Part shown: piece after piece, positions 1 through 9,067 of the stretch
Layout of the letters: each line of letters starts with the position of its first letter
How positions within the stretch are numbered: the stretch's first letter is position 1
Source of the DNA: Providencia burhodogranariea DSM 19968
Lineage (GTDB): Bacteria; Pseudomonadota; Gammaproteobacteria; Enterobacterales; Enterobacteriaceae
Reading direction: 5' to 3'
Assembly (NCBI RefSeq): GCF_000314855.2
Contig: NZ_KB233222.1
Coordinates: 381,495-432,695 of the forward strand
Length of the DNA stretch: 51,201 bases
Notes under the pieces: model-generated
Told to the model about the DNA's origin: nothing
The model's input: only the letters and a program-made list of their open reading frames with translations
The model's database searches: none
Translations under genes and position numbers: made by a program

Positions 1-600
1 AGTTAATGCTTTGCTGATGTAACCTTTATCTGCATAAAGCTTATCCAAAAGCCCTTTGGAGAGCACCTTGACTGGCGTTCTATCATTAACATTTGCTGGC
101 GTGAGCTTCGCGGCAACAATCTCACCAAGATGGTTAACGATAATATGCAGCTTGAAACCGTAGAACCATCCCATCGTCGCTTTTCCTTTGGCCGCTGAGT
201 TTTTAAAAACTCGATGTCTTGGGAGCCGTAGGTTGTGGCACACTTTAATACGGGTTGAATCAATAAACTCAATGCCTGTTGGTTGACCTTTTAGATGGGT
301 AAAGAAGGAACTTAATGGCACTGAAACCTTCGGCATAACATCAAGAAAACGGGTGTAGCTCAGTAAGGTTGGAAAGTCTTTTTTGTGGTATACCGCAATG
401 AATCCAATATAAAAATGCTTAAAATCACGCTGATGAGACATATGGAATGCAATAATAATGGTCATAATTTCACTGCTTGTCATTCTTGTTTGGCGTAACC
501 GCTGGCACTCGCCACTTTCAATCAAGTGTTTTGGCCATTGAGGCATGAATAATTTGCAAAAATCATCGACATGACAGAATAAATTAACTAGATTACACAT
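1..600 (-). CDS. IS982-family transposase, N-terminal 200 residues (cut by window edge)
   Basis: Reading leftwards from the ATG at 600-598, the frame stays open for exactly 200 codons to the window edge. The conceptual protein begins MCNLVNLFCHVDDFCKLF and contains FIDSTRIKVCHNLRL, GKATMGWFYGFKLHIIVN, LTPANVNDRTPV and LYADKGYI. These are the hallmark blocks of the IS982-family DDE transposase, with likely catalytic Asp at 114 (FIDST) and 191 (ADKGYI). The enzyme would cut and paste the element using its terminal inverted repeats. No stop codon or frameshift is seen in the visible part, so the copy may be functional. The C-terminal part lies outside the window. Its family is clear from the motifs; activity is not known. 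Confidence 0.9.
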   Translation of the reverse strand, partial: MCNLVNLFCHVDDFCKLFMPQWPKHLIESGECQRLRQTRMTSSEIMTIIIAFHMSHQRDFKHFYIGFIAVYHKKDFPTLLSYTRFLDVMPKVSVPLSSFFTHLKGQPTGIEFIDSTRIKVCHNLRLPRHRVFKNSAAKGKATMGWFYGFKLHIIVNHLGEIVAAKLTPANVNDRTPVKVLSKGLLDKLYADKGYISKALT

Positions 601-702
601 AGTGGGTTCCTCAGTGAAAAGTCTCTTTTTTGGTCGAAAGATCTGATCACAGAACCCGCTTTAGTTCCCTTCTTTTTTGTTTTTCTTATCCCGAGTTCAG
701 GT
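1..702 (-). mobile_element. IS982-family insertion sequence, right-hand end inside the window
   Basis: The transposase gene is followed upstream (positions 601-702) by a non-coding end. Read on the minus strand, the outermost bases are ACCTGAACTCGGGATAAG, then a purine-rich stretch (about 660-684) before the gene. This fits the terminal inverted repeat and leader of an IS982-type element, placing the boundary near 700-702. The opposite end is outside the window, so the partner repeat and target duplication cannot be confirmed. It appears to have landed in the region next to yacG, where E. coli has mutT. Confidence 0.7.
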
Positions 703-1146
703 TAGTTAAAAAATAATTTCCCTGAAAAAGGCGAAGCGTGAGATAAATTTACTCCTAAGACGGCTGAACGATACATCTGTATTCACTACACAATTTATGT
801 GACTTGAAGTATGCCGAAGATACTGTAATATTAAATTATCAGTTATGCCTTATATCTTTACTAATCAATATGTTGAGGTTGAAATGTAAGGCATGGTTTT
901 AGCGGTAACTAAATCGATTTTATAATTAACTCAGTGTATCTGCCTTTTATTAGGTGTTGCTATGCAGTTGTTTTTTTTACTCAAAATCAAAAAAATTTAT
1001 TATCTAGTGAATTTTTGTATCCCATGAATTAACAATTATTTTATTGTCAGATAAATCACGTTAGGTATTAAATTACCAGTCGAGAGAAATTTTCATTTTT
1101 AAATGACTGGGCAAGCTCACATATTTAAATTATGTTCTGTTGCTTA
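703..1146. other. Intergenic DNA between the IS end and yacG, no gene seen
   Basis: About 440 bases of AT-rich sequence with frequent stops in all frames. The only notable motif is TGTGACTTGAAGTAT at 798-812. It resembles the ends of the inverted-repeat elements seen at 24115-24241 and 34457-34560, but no partner arm is found close by. I see no convincing promoter, terminator or coding remnant here. Confidence 0.5.
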
Positions 1147-1344
1147 CTAATTTTCCGGTTGCTCGCTCCAATTATCACTTTCAGAAATATCATTTTGACT
1201 GGCAATTCGTTTTTCTTCAGCAGCCCATTCCCCAAGATCTATCAATTGACAGCGTTTGCTACAGAATGGTCTAAATGGACTTTGCTCCCCCCAAATTACA
1301 ATTTTCTGACAGGTTGGGCAGTTAACTTCAATATTCTCACTCAT
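1147..1344 (-). CDS. yacG: DNA gyrase inhibitor YacG, zinc-binding
   Basis: A 65-residue protein with four cysteines in a C9-x2-C12 ... C28-x3-C32 arrangement, the zinc finger of the YacG family. The E. coli protein binds the GyrB C-terminal region and blocks DNA binding by gyrase. Length matches the family. The acidic, polar tail (about residues 45-65) is typical. It lies 16 bp downstream of zapD and is co-oriented with zapD and coaE, the usual coaE-zapD-yacG order, so one transcript from coaE is likely. Function is assigned by homology; nothing unusual is seen. Confidence 0.93.
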   Translation of the reverse strand: MSENIEVNCPTCQKIVIWGEQSPFRPFCSKRCQLIDLGEWAAEEKRIASQNDISESDNWSEQPEN

Positions 1345-1360
1345 TTATTGCTTCCTCTTA

Positions 1361-2119
1361 TTAGCAGCAGGATAATTCAAAGGTCATTATTGTGGGTACA
1401 ATACCATTTTCACTGTCGATGTGAAGAAAACGAATAGCAAATCGTGTTTTATGGCCTGAAATTTGCGGATAAATAAGCTTATCAATGGATAGTCTTACTC
1501 TCAATAATTCTTTGTCCTCAACACTATCTTGATAAAAACCATTATGGCATTCTTTTGTTTCAAAAGAGCTCGCATGACGTAGTAAATTTAGAATTGTATC
1601 TAATGTATCTTTTAATGGAGTTAGGCCATCAAGCCAATCTTTAATAATCGGGTTTCTCTGTTCTTGTGGCATATGTAGCCAAAGCTGAAGCGTTGGGAGA
1701 TCAAAGCTACAGCAGCCACCGGGAATGGTTAAACGTTGTCGAACCATACTAATAATTTTATCATTTCTTAATTGCTGACCAAATCGTGGGACTGAGTTCA
1801 TATTCGCTGTTTTAGCCGATAGGTCGTTAAGAAGAGATGAGATAAGTTGGTTATCCGCATTTGGTGCTTCTGCCCATACAGCTAAGCGTTTTCGGTGCTT
1901 TTCAAGCTCTTTAATTAGGTCGGAACGTACCTCACCTCGATCGAGAATTTCAATTAGCTCGCAAACAGAACGGAGAAAAGCAATACCTGAGGTATAGGAT
2001 GTAATGTGGCTAAGTTCGTAAACTTGTTGTAGCAATGTTTCGAGGCGTAACCAGGAACGGATTTTTTCATTCAACGGGTATTCGTAAGTAACGAAGTCTA
2101 CGGTGTTTGACTCACTCAT
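1361..2119 (-). CDS. zapD: Cell division protein ZapD
   Basis: A 252-residue protein of the ZapD (YacF) family, starting [19 protein letters not shown]. The family forms symmetric dimers that bind the FtsZ C-terminal tail and cross-link FtsZ filaments in the Z-ring. It has an alpha-helical N-terminal half and a mostly beta C-terminal half containing [17 protein letters not shown]. Length is close to that of E. coli (247). The start codon overlaps the stop of coaE by 4 bp (2116-2119), implying translational coupling. yacG follows 16 bp further on. Confidence 0.95.
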   Translation of the reverse strand: MSESNTVDFVTYEYPLNEKIRSWLRLETLLQQVYELSHITSYTSGIAFLRSVCELIEILDRGEVRSDLIKELEKHRKRLAVWAEAPNADNQLISSLLNDLSAKTANMNSVPRFGQQLRNDKIISMVRQRLTIPGGCCSFDLPTLQLWLHMPQEQRNPIIKDWLDGLTPLKDTLDTILNLLRHASSFETKECHNGFYQDSVEDKELLRVRLSIDKLIYPQISGHKTRFAIRFLHIDSENGIVPTIMTFELSCC

Positions 2120-2745
2120 ATCGATTTCCTATTTTTCTGTTGTGCCAGCGTCATATACCTTTTGTGCAGTTTGGCTACTTTATCAGAAATGTTCAATTCA
2201 CCATTATGGTTTGTAATCACATCATCAGCGTATGCTAAACGATGTTCTCTACTCGATTGCGCTTTTAAAATATTAGCAACCTGTTCTTCATTGACATTGT
2301 CCCTGTGCACTGTACGTGAAATTTGTTCTTCTGGTGTGACATCAATAACAAGCACACGGTCAGCTAAATGGGATAAATTGTTCTCAAATAGTAATGGGAC
2401 AATCCATAAAACATAAGGAGTATTAGCTTGTTGTAGTTGCTGCTGGGTTTTCTGATGAATAAGAGGGTGAAGCAAGGCATTTAGCCACACTTTTTCTGTT
2501 GTATCAGAAAAAATAATATCCCTAAGGTGTTGTCGATTGAGTGAACCATCTGAGTGAATTATATTTGTACCATAACGATTCAAGATAGCATTAAGAGCAG
2601 CTGAGCCCGGTTCAACCACTTGCCTAGCGATAACGTCAGCATCGACAAGTGGTATCCCGAGTTTTGCAAATTCATTGGCAACTGTTGTTTTTCCGCTACC
2701 GATACCACCTGTTAGAGCGACAATATAAGCCATATTTGTATTCAT
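2116..2745 (-). CDS. coaE: Dephospho-CoA kinase
   Basis: Catalyses the last step of coenzyme A synthesis, ATP-dependent phosphorylation of the 3'-hydroxyl of dephospho-CoA, in the cytosol. The 209-residue protein has the P-loop GGIGSGKT near residue 14 and the [13 protein letters not shown] substrate-binding block that follows. Length matches the family (206 in E. coli). It is the first gene of coaE-zapD-yacG. In E. coli guaC lies upstream; here the 288 bp up to hofC contain no recognisable gene and no clear promoter. Confidence 0.97.
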   Translation of the reverse strand: MNTNMAYIVALTGGIGSGKTTVANEFAKLGIPLVDADVIARQVVEPGSAALNAILNRYGTNIIHSDGSLNRQHLRDIIFSDTTEKVWLNALLHPLIHQKTQQQLQQANTPYVLWIVPLLFENNLSHLADRVLVIDVTPEEQISRTVHRDNVNEEQVANILKAQSSREHRLAYADDVITNHNGELNISDKVAKLHKRYMTLAQQKNRKSI

Positions 2746-3033
2746 GCATGTTAAAAGACTAATAGGTTACACCGATTTTCTCCATTTGTCTTTATCCATA
2801 ATTCTATACATATTATAGGTTTATAAATGCCTTAATCATAAGAAGGTCCTATATTGATAAAAAGTAAAACCTTGTCGATTGCCTAAATAAGAAAGCTTAC
2901 TATTTGATTTATCTGGTTATCTATAAGTATTGGCCTTATTGTATACGATTAACTTTATTTGCCATTGAAAAACATCTTTAATTATTTTGTATTTCTATCA
3001 TAAATAAAGAAAATGCCATCATTATAAAATTAA

Positions 3034-4221
3034 TTAAACACCAGTTATGACGCTACCTAAATTAAATATAGGGAGGTACATAGCCAACATAAGAATTCCA
3101 ACTAAACAAGCCATTAGAAGCAGTAATATAGGCTCTAGGTTTTTAAGAGATTTTTCAATTAAAGTAGTATATTGAGTTGATAAATAATTAAATAAATATT
3201 GTACAAAATGAGCTAACTGACCTGATTCTTCAGCTATTGCAAGCAATTGAGGAACAATGCTTGGAAAAAGATATTTATGTTGCACAGCATTTGATAGTGA
3301 CTCACCTTTTACAACTGATTGATATACTTCTAAACTTTCTTTTTTAAATTTAAGATTATGGATTGCTTCAGTGGTACATTTTAAACATTCAAGCAACGGC
3401 AAGCCGGCTTGCAACGTAGAAGAGAGTGTTAAAAAATAGATATTAATATTTTTGAATTTAATTAATTTTTTTAGTAAAGGAACTTTTAATGTTAAATCTA
3501 TTAATAAATTGATATGTTGACCTATTAATTTGTAAATTAATAATACTAAAGTAACTATAGATAATAATAAATGGGCTAAGTATTCAATAATAAAATCTGA
3601 AATGTTAATCAGAATTTTAGTTACTATAGGTAAATCATGTTTGAAACTTTGATAGATGGTTTTAAATTCAGGTAATACATAAACTAACATGATGAAAGTT
3701 AATATAAATGAGAATGAAATTAATGTTACTGGGTATCGTAATGATTGGTTTATTTTTTGTTTTATTTTTAAATTATACTCTAGCATATCAGCAATGATAT
3801 AAAAGTTTTCGTTATATTTCCCTGTTTTTTCTGAAACTTTAATGAGATTGATAATAGAATGACTAAAAATTATTGGATACTTTTTCAAGCTATCCGATAG
3901 GCTATTTCCTTTTTTAATATCCTGAATAGCTAATGTAATAATTTTTTTCCAAAATGGCAGTCGACAATTTTTGTTAAGGATAGTTAGGCTTTGAAGTAAA
4001 TTTATTCCTGATGAGACTAATGTACTAAGCTGATGGAAAAAGTGAATTCGGTAATTTAAATTATTAGCATCTAAAATAAATATAGCTATTAATGTTATTT
4101 TAATGGGGGTTTGGTTAAGCTCTAGAACATCAAAAAATGCCATTTTTTTGTTTTTAGATACAATTATATCTTTAATAATAACACTATCATTAGTTAATGC
4201 TGTGTATGAATAAATAAACAT
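3034..4221 (-). CDS. hofC: Type IV pilus inner-membrane platform protein HofC (PilC/GspF family)
   Basis: The 395-residue protein belongs to the PilC/GspF family that anchors the assembly ATPase at the inner membrane. Two repeated T2SF-type cytoplasmic domains are visible (about residues 60-180 and 265-370). Each is followed by strongly hydrophobic segments, for example around LISFSFILTFIMLVYVLP and at the C terminus (LLLLMACLVGILMLAMYLP). Its start shares one base with the hofB stop (TAATG), so translation is probably coupled. Base composition is conspicuously more AT-rich than neighbouring housekeeping genes, with many AAA, TTA and ATT codons. The frame is intact. The match to E. coli HofC (400 aa) is by family and position. 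Confidence 0.9.
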   Translation of the reverse strand: MFIYSYTALTNDSVIIKDIIVSKNKKMAFFDVLELNQTPIKITLIAIFILDANNLNYRIHFFHQLSTLVSSGINLLQSLTILNKNCRLPFWKKIITLAIQDIKKGNSLSDSLKKYPIIFSHSIINLIKVSEKTGKYNENFYIIADMLEYNLKIKQKINQSLRYPVTLISFSFILTFIMLVYVLPEFKTIYQSFKHDLPIVTKILINISDFIIEYLAHLLLSIVTLVLLIYKLIGQHINLLIDLTLKVPLLKKLIKFKNINIYFLTLSSTLQAGLPLLECLKCTTEAIHNLKFKKESLEVYQSVVKGESLSNAVQHKYLFPSIVPQLLAIAEESGQLAHFVQYLFNYLSTQYTTLIEKSLKNLEPILLLLMACLVGILMLAMYLPIFNLGSVITGV

Positions 4222-5621
4222 TAAAACACCTCCACTTTCCCTGTGATTGAGTATAGTTCTTGTAATGTTGTTTCCCCTGATTCAATTAAATTTAATCCGG
4301 AATCAAAAAGAGTCGTAATGTTTTTTACACTATTTTTTTCATCATTAAAAATAGCGGTTAGAGAATCGTTTTCTATATACTCATAAATTGCAGTTCTTCC
4401 CATAAAGCCGGAAAAGCATAGCTCACAACCCGCTGATGACCACTCTTTGATTACTTGGCTTTCATTTATTTGTATTTGTTTATGATTTTTTTCCTTGCAA
4501 TGAGGGCATAATTTTCGAACTAACCTTTGTGCAATCACCATTTTTAAACAAGAGCTTAATTGTGACTTACCCACTCCTAATTGTGACATACGTTCAATCG
4601 CACTAAATGTACAATTTGTGTGTAGAGTCGATAGTACTAAATGGCCTGTTTGTGCAGCTCTTGTTGCTATTTGAGCAGTTTCTTCATCCCTTATTTCACC
4701 TATCATTACAATATCTGGATCTTGCCTAAGTAAAGCTCTTAATACATCGGCGAAATTTAATCCATATTTATCGTTAACTTGTACCTGATTTATTCCTTGT
4801 AGTGGAATTTCAATGGGATCTTCAATGGTGGATATATTGCGTGACGATTGGTTTAGATACTCTAATGCACTATAAAGAGTGACTGTTTTTCCGCTACCAG
4901 TAGGACCCGTTACAAGTATTAAGCCTTGTGGTTGCAATAAGTTTCTCTTTAAATTTTTAAGTAAATTTCCACGCATTCCAATCTGTTCAATAGAATATTT
5001 TAGTTGGGTACTGAGTATTCGTAGAACTAGTTTTTCACCATATAGTGTCGGTACAGTTGATAGTCGAATACTGTAGTTGTGTCCATCGAAGTGCCAATTC
5101 ATTTGCCCATCTTGTGGAAGTCGTTTTTCCGCGATATTCAATTTGGCGAGTATTTTTACTCGAGCGATAATTTCATTATTAATTTCAAGAGGAGGTGATG
5201 GAACATAGTAGAGCTTTCCATCAACTCGTAATCGAATTTTTATCCCTTGTTTTGTTGGTTCAATGTGAATATCAGAAGCTCGTTTTCTGACGGCTGTTTT
5301 AAATAAGTTTTCAACAAAATCAACAGCGGGTGAAGTCGTATTTAATTGTTCATTTTCATTTGCGTGATAGGTTGTTTCTGGTTCCTGAATCTCTTCATAT
5401 TTTTGATTGAAATAATGGTCAATTTTTTCCTTAGGCCAGATATCATAGCAGACAGAAACACTGGCAATGAATCGTAGTGTTGCAAGTACATTGTCATCAG
5501 GTTTTTTGGATGCTGCTATCGATAATCGCTTATGATTGTAATCAATAATAATAATATAATGTTTATCACATACGATTTTTAGTTCTTTAAATATAAATTG
5601 TTTTTCCCTGGTGGTGTTCAT
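4221..5621 (-). CDS. hofB: Type IV pilus assembly ATPase HofB (PilB/GspE family)
   Basis: A hexameric secretion ATPase that powers extension of the pilus made of PpdD. The 466-residue protein has Walker A GPTGSGKT, an aspartate-box region (ISTIEDPIE), Walker B (QDPDIVMIGEIRDEET) and a histidine box (GHLVLSTLHTN). A C-terminal tetracysteine zinc motif is present: CPHC followed by CELC about 30 residues later. The N-terminal MshEN-like region is short, as in E. coli HofB (461 aa). It lies 13 bp after ppdD and overlaps hofC by one base. No retraction ATPase, secretin or prepilin peptidase gene is in this window. Confidence 0.93.
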   Translation of the reverse strand: MNTTREKQFIFKELKIVCDKHYIIIIDYNHKRLSIAASKKPDDNVLATLRFIASVSVCYDIWPKEKIDHYFNQKYEEIQEPETTYHANENEQLNTTSPAVDFVENLFKTAVRKRASDIHIEPTKQGIKIRLRVDGKLYYVPSPPLEINNEIIARVKILAKLNIAEKRLPQDGQMNWHFDGHNYSIRLSTVPTLYGEKLVLRILSTQLKYSIEQIGMRGNLLKNLKRNLLQPQGLILVTGPTGSGKTVTLYSALEYLNQSSRNISTIEDPIEIPLQGINQVQVNDKYGLNFADVLRALLRQDPDIVMIGEIRDEETAQIATRAAQTGHLVLSTLHTNCTFSAIERMSQLGVGKSQLSSCLKMVIAQRLVRKLCPHCKEKNHKQIQINESQVIKEWSSAGCELCFSGFMGRTAIYEYIENDSLTAIFNDEKNSVKNITTLFDSGLNLIESGETTLQELYSITGKVEVF

Positions 5622-5634
5622 TATTCATCCTTGA

Positions 5635-6060
5635 TTAAAAAATGAAAGTGCGCTCACATAATGATTTCAATTTATCATTAACTTTGCTTTCACATGCAAC
5701 TTGCCACTGAAAAGATGAGCCGTCAACAGGAATAGATGGAGTTAATTTTGCAGATAGCCCAGAGAGGCTTTTATCTGCAATGAAAGTTATTATTCCTGAT
5801 TTGACATCTATGCTTTTAATATATTTTCCTTTTATATTACTTGGTATGTTTTCACTTCCTGAATTGCATGATGATAATGCTCCTTGGTTAACTGAGCATA
5901 TTTCAATACTATTTTTATACGGTAAAATGGTTTGTAGTACATCAGTCATTGCTGCTTTTTGCATATATCCTTGATAAGTTGGAATGGCAATTGCACTTAA
6001 TATCGAAATTATTGCTATAACAATCATTACTTCGATTAAAGAAAATCCTTTTTGATTCAT
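5635..6060 (-). CDS. ppdD: Major type IV prepilin PpdD
   Basis: A 141-residue prepilin. The leader MNQKG precedes FSLIEVMIVIAIISILSA, the class IVa pattern: prepilin peptidase cuts after Gly5, the new N-terminal Phe is methylated, and Glu at +5 is present. The first 30 residues form the hydrophobic packing helix. Four cysteines follow: a pair near 54/64 and a pair near 124/135, with the last likely framing the D-region. Length is close to E. coli PpdD. It is the first gene of ppdD-hofB-hofC; the next gene upstream, ampD, is separated by 391 bp. Confidence 0.94.
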   Translation of the reverse strand: MNQKGFSLIEVMIVIAIISILSAIAIPTYQGYMQKAAMTDVLQTILPYKNSIEICSVNQGALSSCNSGSENIPSNIKGKYIKSIDVKSGIITFIADKSLSGLSAKLTPSIPVDGSSFQWQVACESKVNDKLKSLCERTFIF

Positions 6061-6184
6061 ACTGCCTCCTTGTTAAATGAGGCTTTACCTTAAATCTTAA
6101 TGGATAGTCATTTAATTAACTAAAATATTTTTTGCGAGCATATGTAGAAAAAAAAGCATAAAAAATGTAGCGATTACATTTATA

Positions 6185-6200
6185 TTAGAACGTGATCGCA
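6185..6200 (-). promoter_or_regulatory. Possible Sxy-dependent CRP-S site upstream of ppdD
   Basis: On the strand read towards ppdD the sequence is TGCGATCACGTTCTAA. The left half matches the CRP-S half-site TGCGA exactly and the right half is degenerate. It ends about 125 bp before the ppdD start. A second TGCGA half-site is at 6133-6137. In E. coli and Haemophilus the pilus genes belong to the Sxy/CRP-S competence regulon, which makes the site plausible, but the right half is weak. Between this site and the hairpin at 6396-6432 the DNA is AT-rich with no gene. Confidence 0.35.
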
Positions 6201-6395
6201 AAGAAATAATTCGGTAAAAATTAGAATTGGAAACACTTCACTACCATGATAGAAACGTTAAATAGAAAAGCGCATAAAAAACTAAATGACGTTATTTTAA
6301 TAAGTAAAGATAGGTCAGAATATACATTATGATATTAGTTAATAGAATTTACGTTATAGCAGGAATGAATTATTATGAAACTAGTTATAAATAGT

Positions 6396-6432
6396 AATAG
6401 CTAATATATCGTTGCTGATAATATTAGCTATT
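6396..6432 (-). terminator. AT-rich hairpin downstream of ampD
   Basis: A perfect 11-bp inverted repeat, AATAGCTAATA / TATTAGCTATT, with a 15-base loop. It starts 20 bp beyond the ampD stop on the ampD transcript. The stem is AT-rich and the following tract is not a clean T-run, so it could be a weak terminator or an mRNA-stabilising 3' hairpin. Confidence 0.4.
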
Positions 6433-6451
6433 AATTATAATAATTATTTTA

Positions 6452-7006
6452 TCAAGAGCCTAATTTCCTGCTGAATTGTTGCCAATCGAAATAAGGACCT
6501 GGGTCCGTTTTACGGCCTGGTGCAATATCACTATGACCCGTAATATGATTTTCTAATGCAGGGTAAAGATTAATAAGTTGTTGTGTAAGTTTTACCAAAG
6601 CGTCGTATTGCGCGGAAGTAAAGGGCTCAAAATCTGTGCCTTCAAGTTCAATGCCTATCGAAAAGTCATTACATTTTTCTTTACCTTGATAGACTGACAG
6701 GCCTGCATGCCAAGCTCTTAAATGAAAAGGAACATATTGGATAATTTCACCATCACGTCGGATTAAACAGTGTGCTGAAACACGAAGATGTTTAATTTCC
6801 TCAAAAAATGGGTGTTCTGTAGGGTTCAGTGTGCCAGTAAAAAGTTGATTAATGTAAGGCCCACCAAATTGTCCCGGTGGAAGGCTGATATTATGGATGA
6901 CTAAAAGAGAGGGGGAGGTCTCTTCAGGGCGGTTATCATAGTGTGGTGAAGGGATATGAGTCACATTTTTTAACCAGCCATTATATATTTCCATATCAGG
7001 TACCAT
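6452..7006 (-). CDS. ampD: 1,6-anhydro-N-acetylmuramyl-L-alanine amidase AmpD
   Basis: A cytosolic zinc amidase that removes the peptide from 1,6-anhydroMurNAc peptides during peptidoglycan recycling. Its loss derepresses AmpR-controlled beta-lactamase in related species. The 184-residue protein belongs to the amidase_2 family. The zinc ligands are visible as His38 (VIHNIS), His158 (TGHSDIAPGRK) and Asp168 (KTDPGP). An AGAG sequence sits about 7 bases before the ATG. It diverges from nadC as in E. coli, but here the pair is flipped relative to ppdD. ampE, which follows ampD in E. coli, is missing: the DNA beyond ampD is a short hairpin and then the pilus operon. Confidence 0.97.
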   Translation of the reverse strand: MVPDMEIYNGWLKNVTHIPSPHYDNRPEETSPSLLVIHNISLPPGQFGGPYINQLFTGTLNPTEHPFFEEIKHLRVSAHCLIRRDGEIIQYVPFHLRAWHAGLSVYQGKEKCNDFSIGIELEGTDFEPFTSAQYDALVKLTQQLINLYPALENHITGHSDIAPGRKTDPGPYFDWQQFSRKLGS

Positions 7007-7061
7007 AGTATTCTCTTTTCTTTATTCGCTTGTATTCGTTATCTTTAGCAAAAAAGATTAG

Positions 7062-8027
<966 letters not shown>

Positions 8028-8082
8028 TATTTATTGTAATTAATTAAAACTATAGTTCTTTTATTTAATACCTAAATAAAAA

Positions 8083-8113
8083 TGCTGGAGTTACATATCC
8101 AGCAAATTTTTTT
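8083..8113 (+). terminator. Rho-independent terminator after nadC
   Basis: Stem TGCTGG / CCAGCA with a 10-base loop, then AA and a run of seven or more T. It lies 56 bp past the nadC stop. A second hairpin without a clean T-run, ACATTCTC / GAGAATGT, follows at 8128-8152. Confidence 0.8.
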
Positions 8114-8152
8114 AATTAAAAAATCGTACATTCTCTGACTTGTTGAGAATGT

Positions 8153-8954
8153 TTACTCAAGATAATTCATAATATGCCCAGCAATAAAGCAGGTTTATAG
8201 ATAATCATATGAATAGAATAGCTTAGCGGTATCCCCGTTCAGTGCAACTTGACTTTATAAGGGGAGTTGTTGGAGCCATTGAAAATTTTTCCATTCCAGC
8301 TTATGCCCAGAAGTAAAGATATAACTGCTAAATATCATACTTTTTAGCTGTAGTAGATAAATAATACATATTTAGGTTATGTAATAAAAATTTATCCTTT
8401 AGGTTATAGATTCGGATATGTTATGAACCTCCTTTTACCTCGTTGTGTTCACTATATGCTCTGCTAAATTGTCATTACATGTTCATTAGTGATGAGAAAG
8501 GTATCGAACGCGTTGCCATAATTGAAGGGGGGTTAAGCTGGAGTCACAAAGTTTCCAGTGTACGGCCCGTATGACGAATATGTGAGAGCTTTTTTTCGAC
8601 TTGCCAGCTTTTTGTATCGCTTCATTTGATATGCAAATTGAATATCCATGACTCATATATTGAGTAAAACAACAAATTACGTGAATATTTAACTACCTTG
8701 TTAATATTTGATGAACGTAATTTAGGTTATAATATATAGCTAGTGGCTTTTTGAATAAAAATGCATAAAAAACGATTTTATAAGTGTTTTAATGGCGGCT
8801 ATATCGTTTCAGTTTTTAATTTAAAAGCATATAAATGCAATTTTATTGTTAAATCCTAGTGTGGCGAGCGCAGGAAATAGTTATCAAAACATGCTAAATT
8901 TTAAAAAAATCTGTTAAAATTTGCAGGATTTGATGATTTAGCACAAGGTCTTTA
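8153..8954. other. Long nadC-pdhR spacer without a convincing protein gene
   Basis: About 800 bases where E. coli has aroP. No reading frame of useful length is present on either strand; the best is a 31-codon frame at 8479-8574, with no ribosome binding site I can support. The decamer TTTAGGTTAT occurs three times, at 8371-8380, 8398-8407 and 8721-8730, and the last merges into TTATAAT, a possible -10 element. A structured block lies at 8535-8613 and is listed separately. Confidence 0.5.
8535..8613 (+). other. Candidate structured RNA or attenuator-like element
   Basis: Two mutually exclusive terminator-like folds share the bases AGCT at 8536-8539. Fold A pairs AGCT (8536-8539) and TCACA (8544-8548) with TGTGA (8581-8585) and AGCT (8587-8590), followed by seven T (8590-8596). 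Fold B pairs AAGCTGG (8535-8541) with CCAGCTT (8604-8610), followed by TTT. A small DNA palindrome TACGGcCCGTA lies inside (8561-8571). This block looks more GC-rich than the surrounding spacer. I do not recognise it as a known RNA family. It could be the 3' end of a small RNA or the remains of a lost operon's leader. Confidence 0.35.
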
Positions 8955-8983
8955 TGGACAGCTAGTGAATACTTTGTTACTTT
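8955..8983 (+). promoter_or_regulatory. Likely pdhR promoter
   Basis: TGGACA (8955-8960), a 17-base spacer, then TACTTT (8978-8983) preceded by TG one base upstream, an extended -10. This predicts a start near 8990, which places the PdhR operator about 10 to 26 bases downstream of the start, the same layout as in E. coli. Confidence 0.55.
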
Positions 8984-8998
8984 ATTAATCCATAATGA

Positions 8999-9015
8999 AA
9001 TTGGTATTACCAATT
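8999..9015 (+). promoter_or_regulatory. PdhR operator
   Basis: AATTGGTATTACCAATT is a perfect inverted repeat of AATTGGT and ACCAATT around a 3-base centre. It matches the established PdhR consensus from the E. coli pdhR promoter. It lies 53 bp before the pdhR start. Repression of the whole pdhR-aceEF-lpd locus, relieved by pyruvate, is therefore expected to be conserved. Confidence 0.9.
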
Positions 9016-9067
9016 AACACTGGGTAATACCGAATCAATAATTACTCACTAATGATCACGGCAGGTT

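Noticed and set aside
798-812. TGTGACTTGAAGTAT as the end of a small repeat element
   Set aside because: It resembles the ends of the 24115 and 34457 elements, but no inverted partner is found within a few hundred bases, so it is only noted.
1132-1437. A 101-codon plus-strand frame overlapping yacG
   Set aside because: It lies antisense to yacG and the zapD end; yacG has a clear zinc-finger protein in the conserved operon.
8479-8574. A 31-codon frame in the nadC-pdhR spacer
   Set aside because: No ribosome binding site is visible and the end overlaps the structured block; too short to support as a gene without conservation data.
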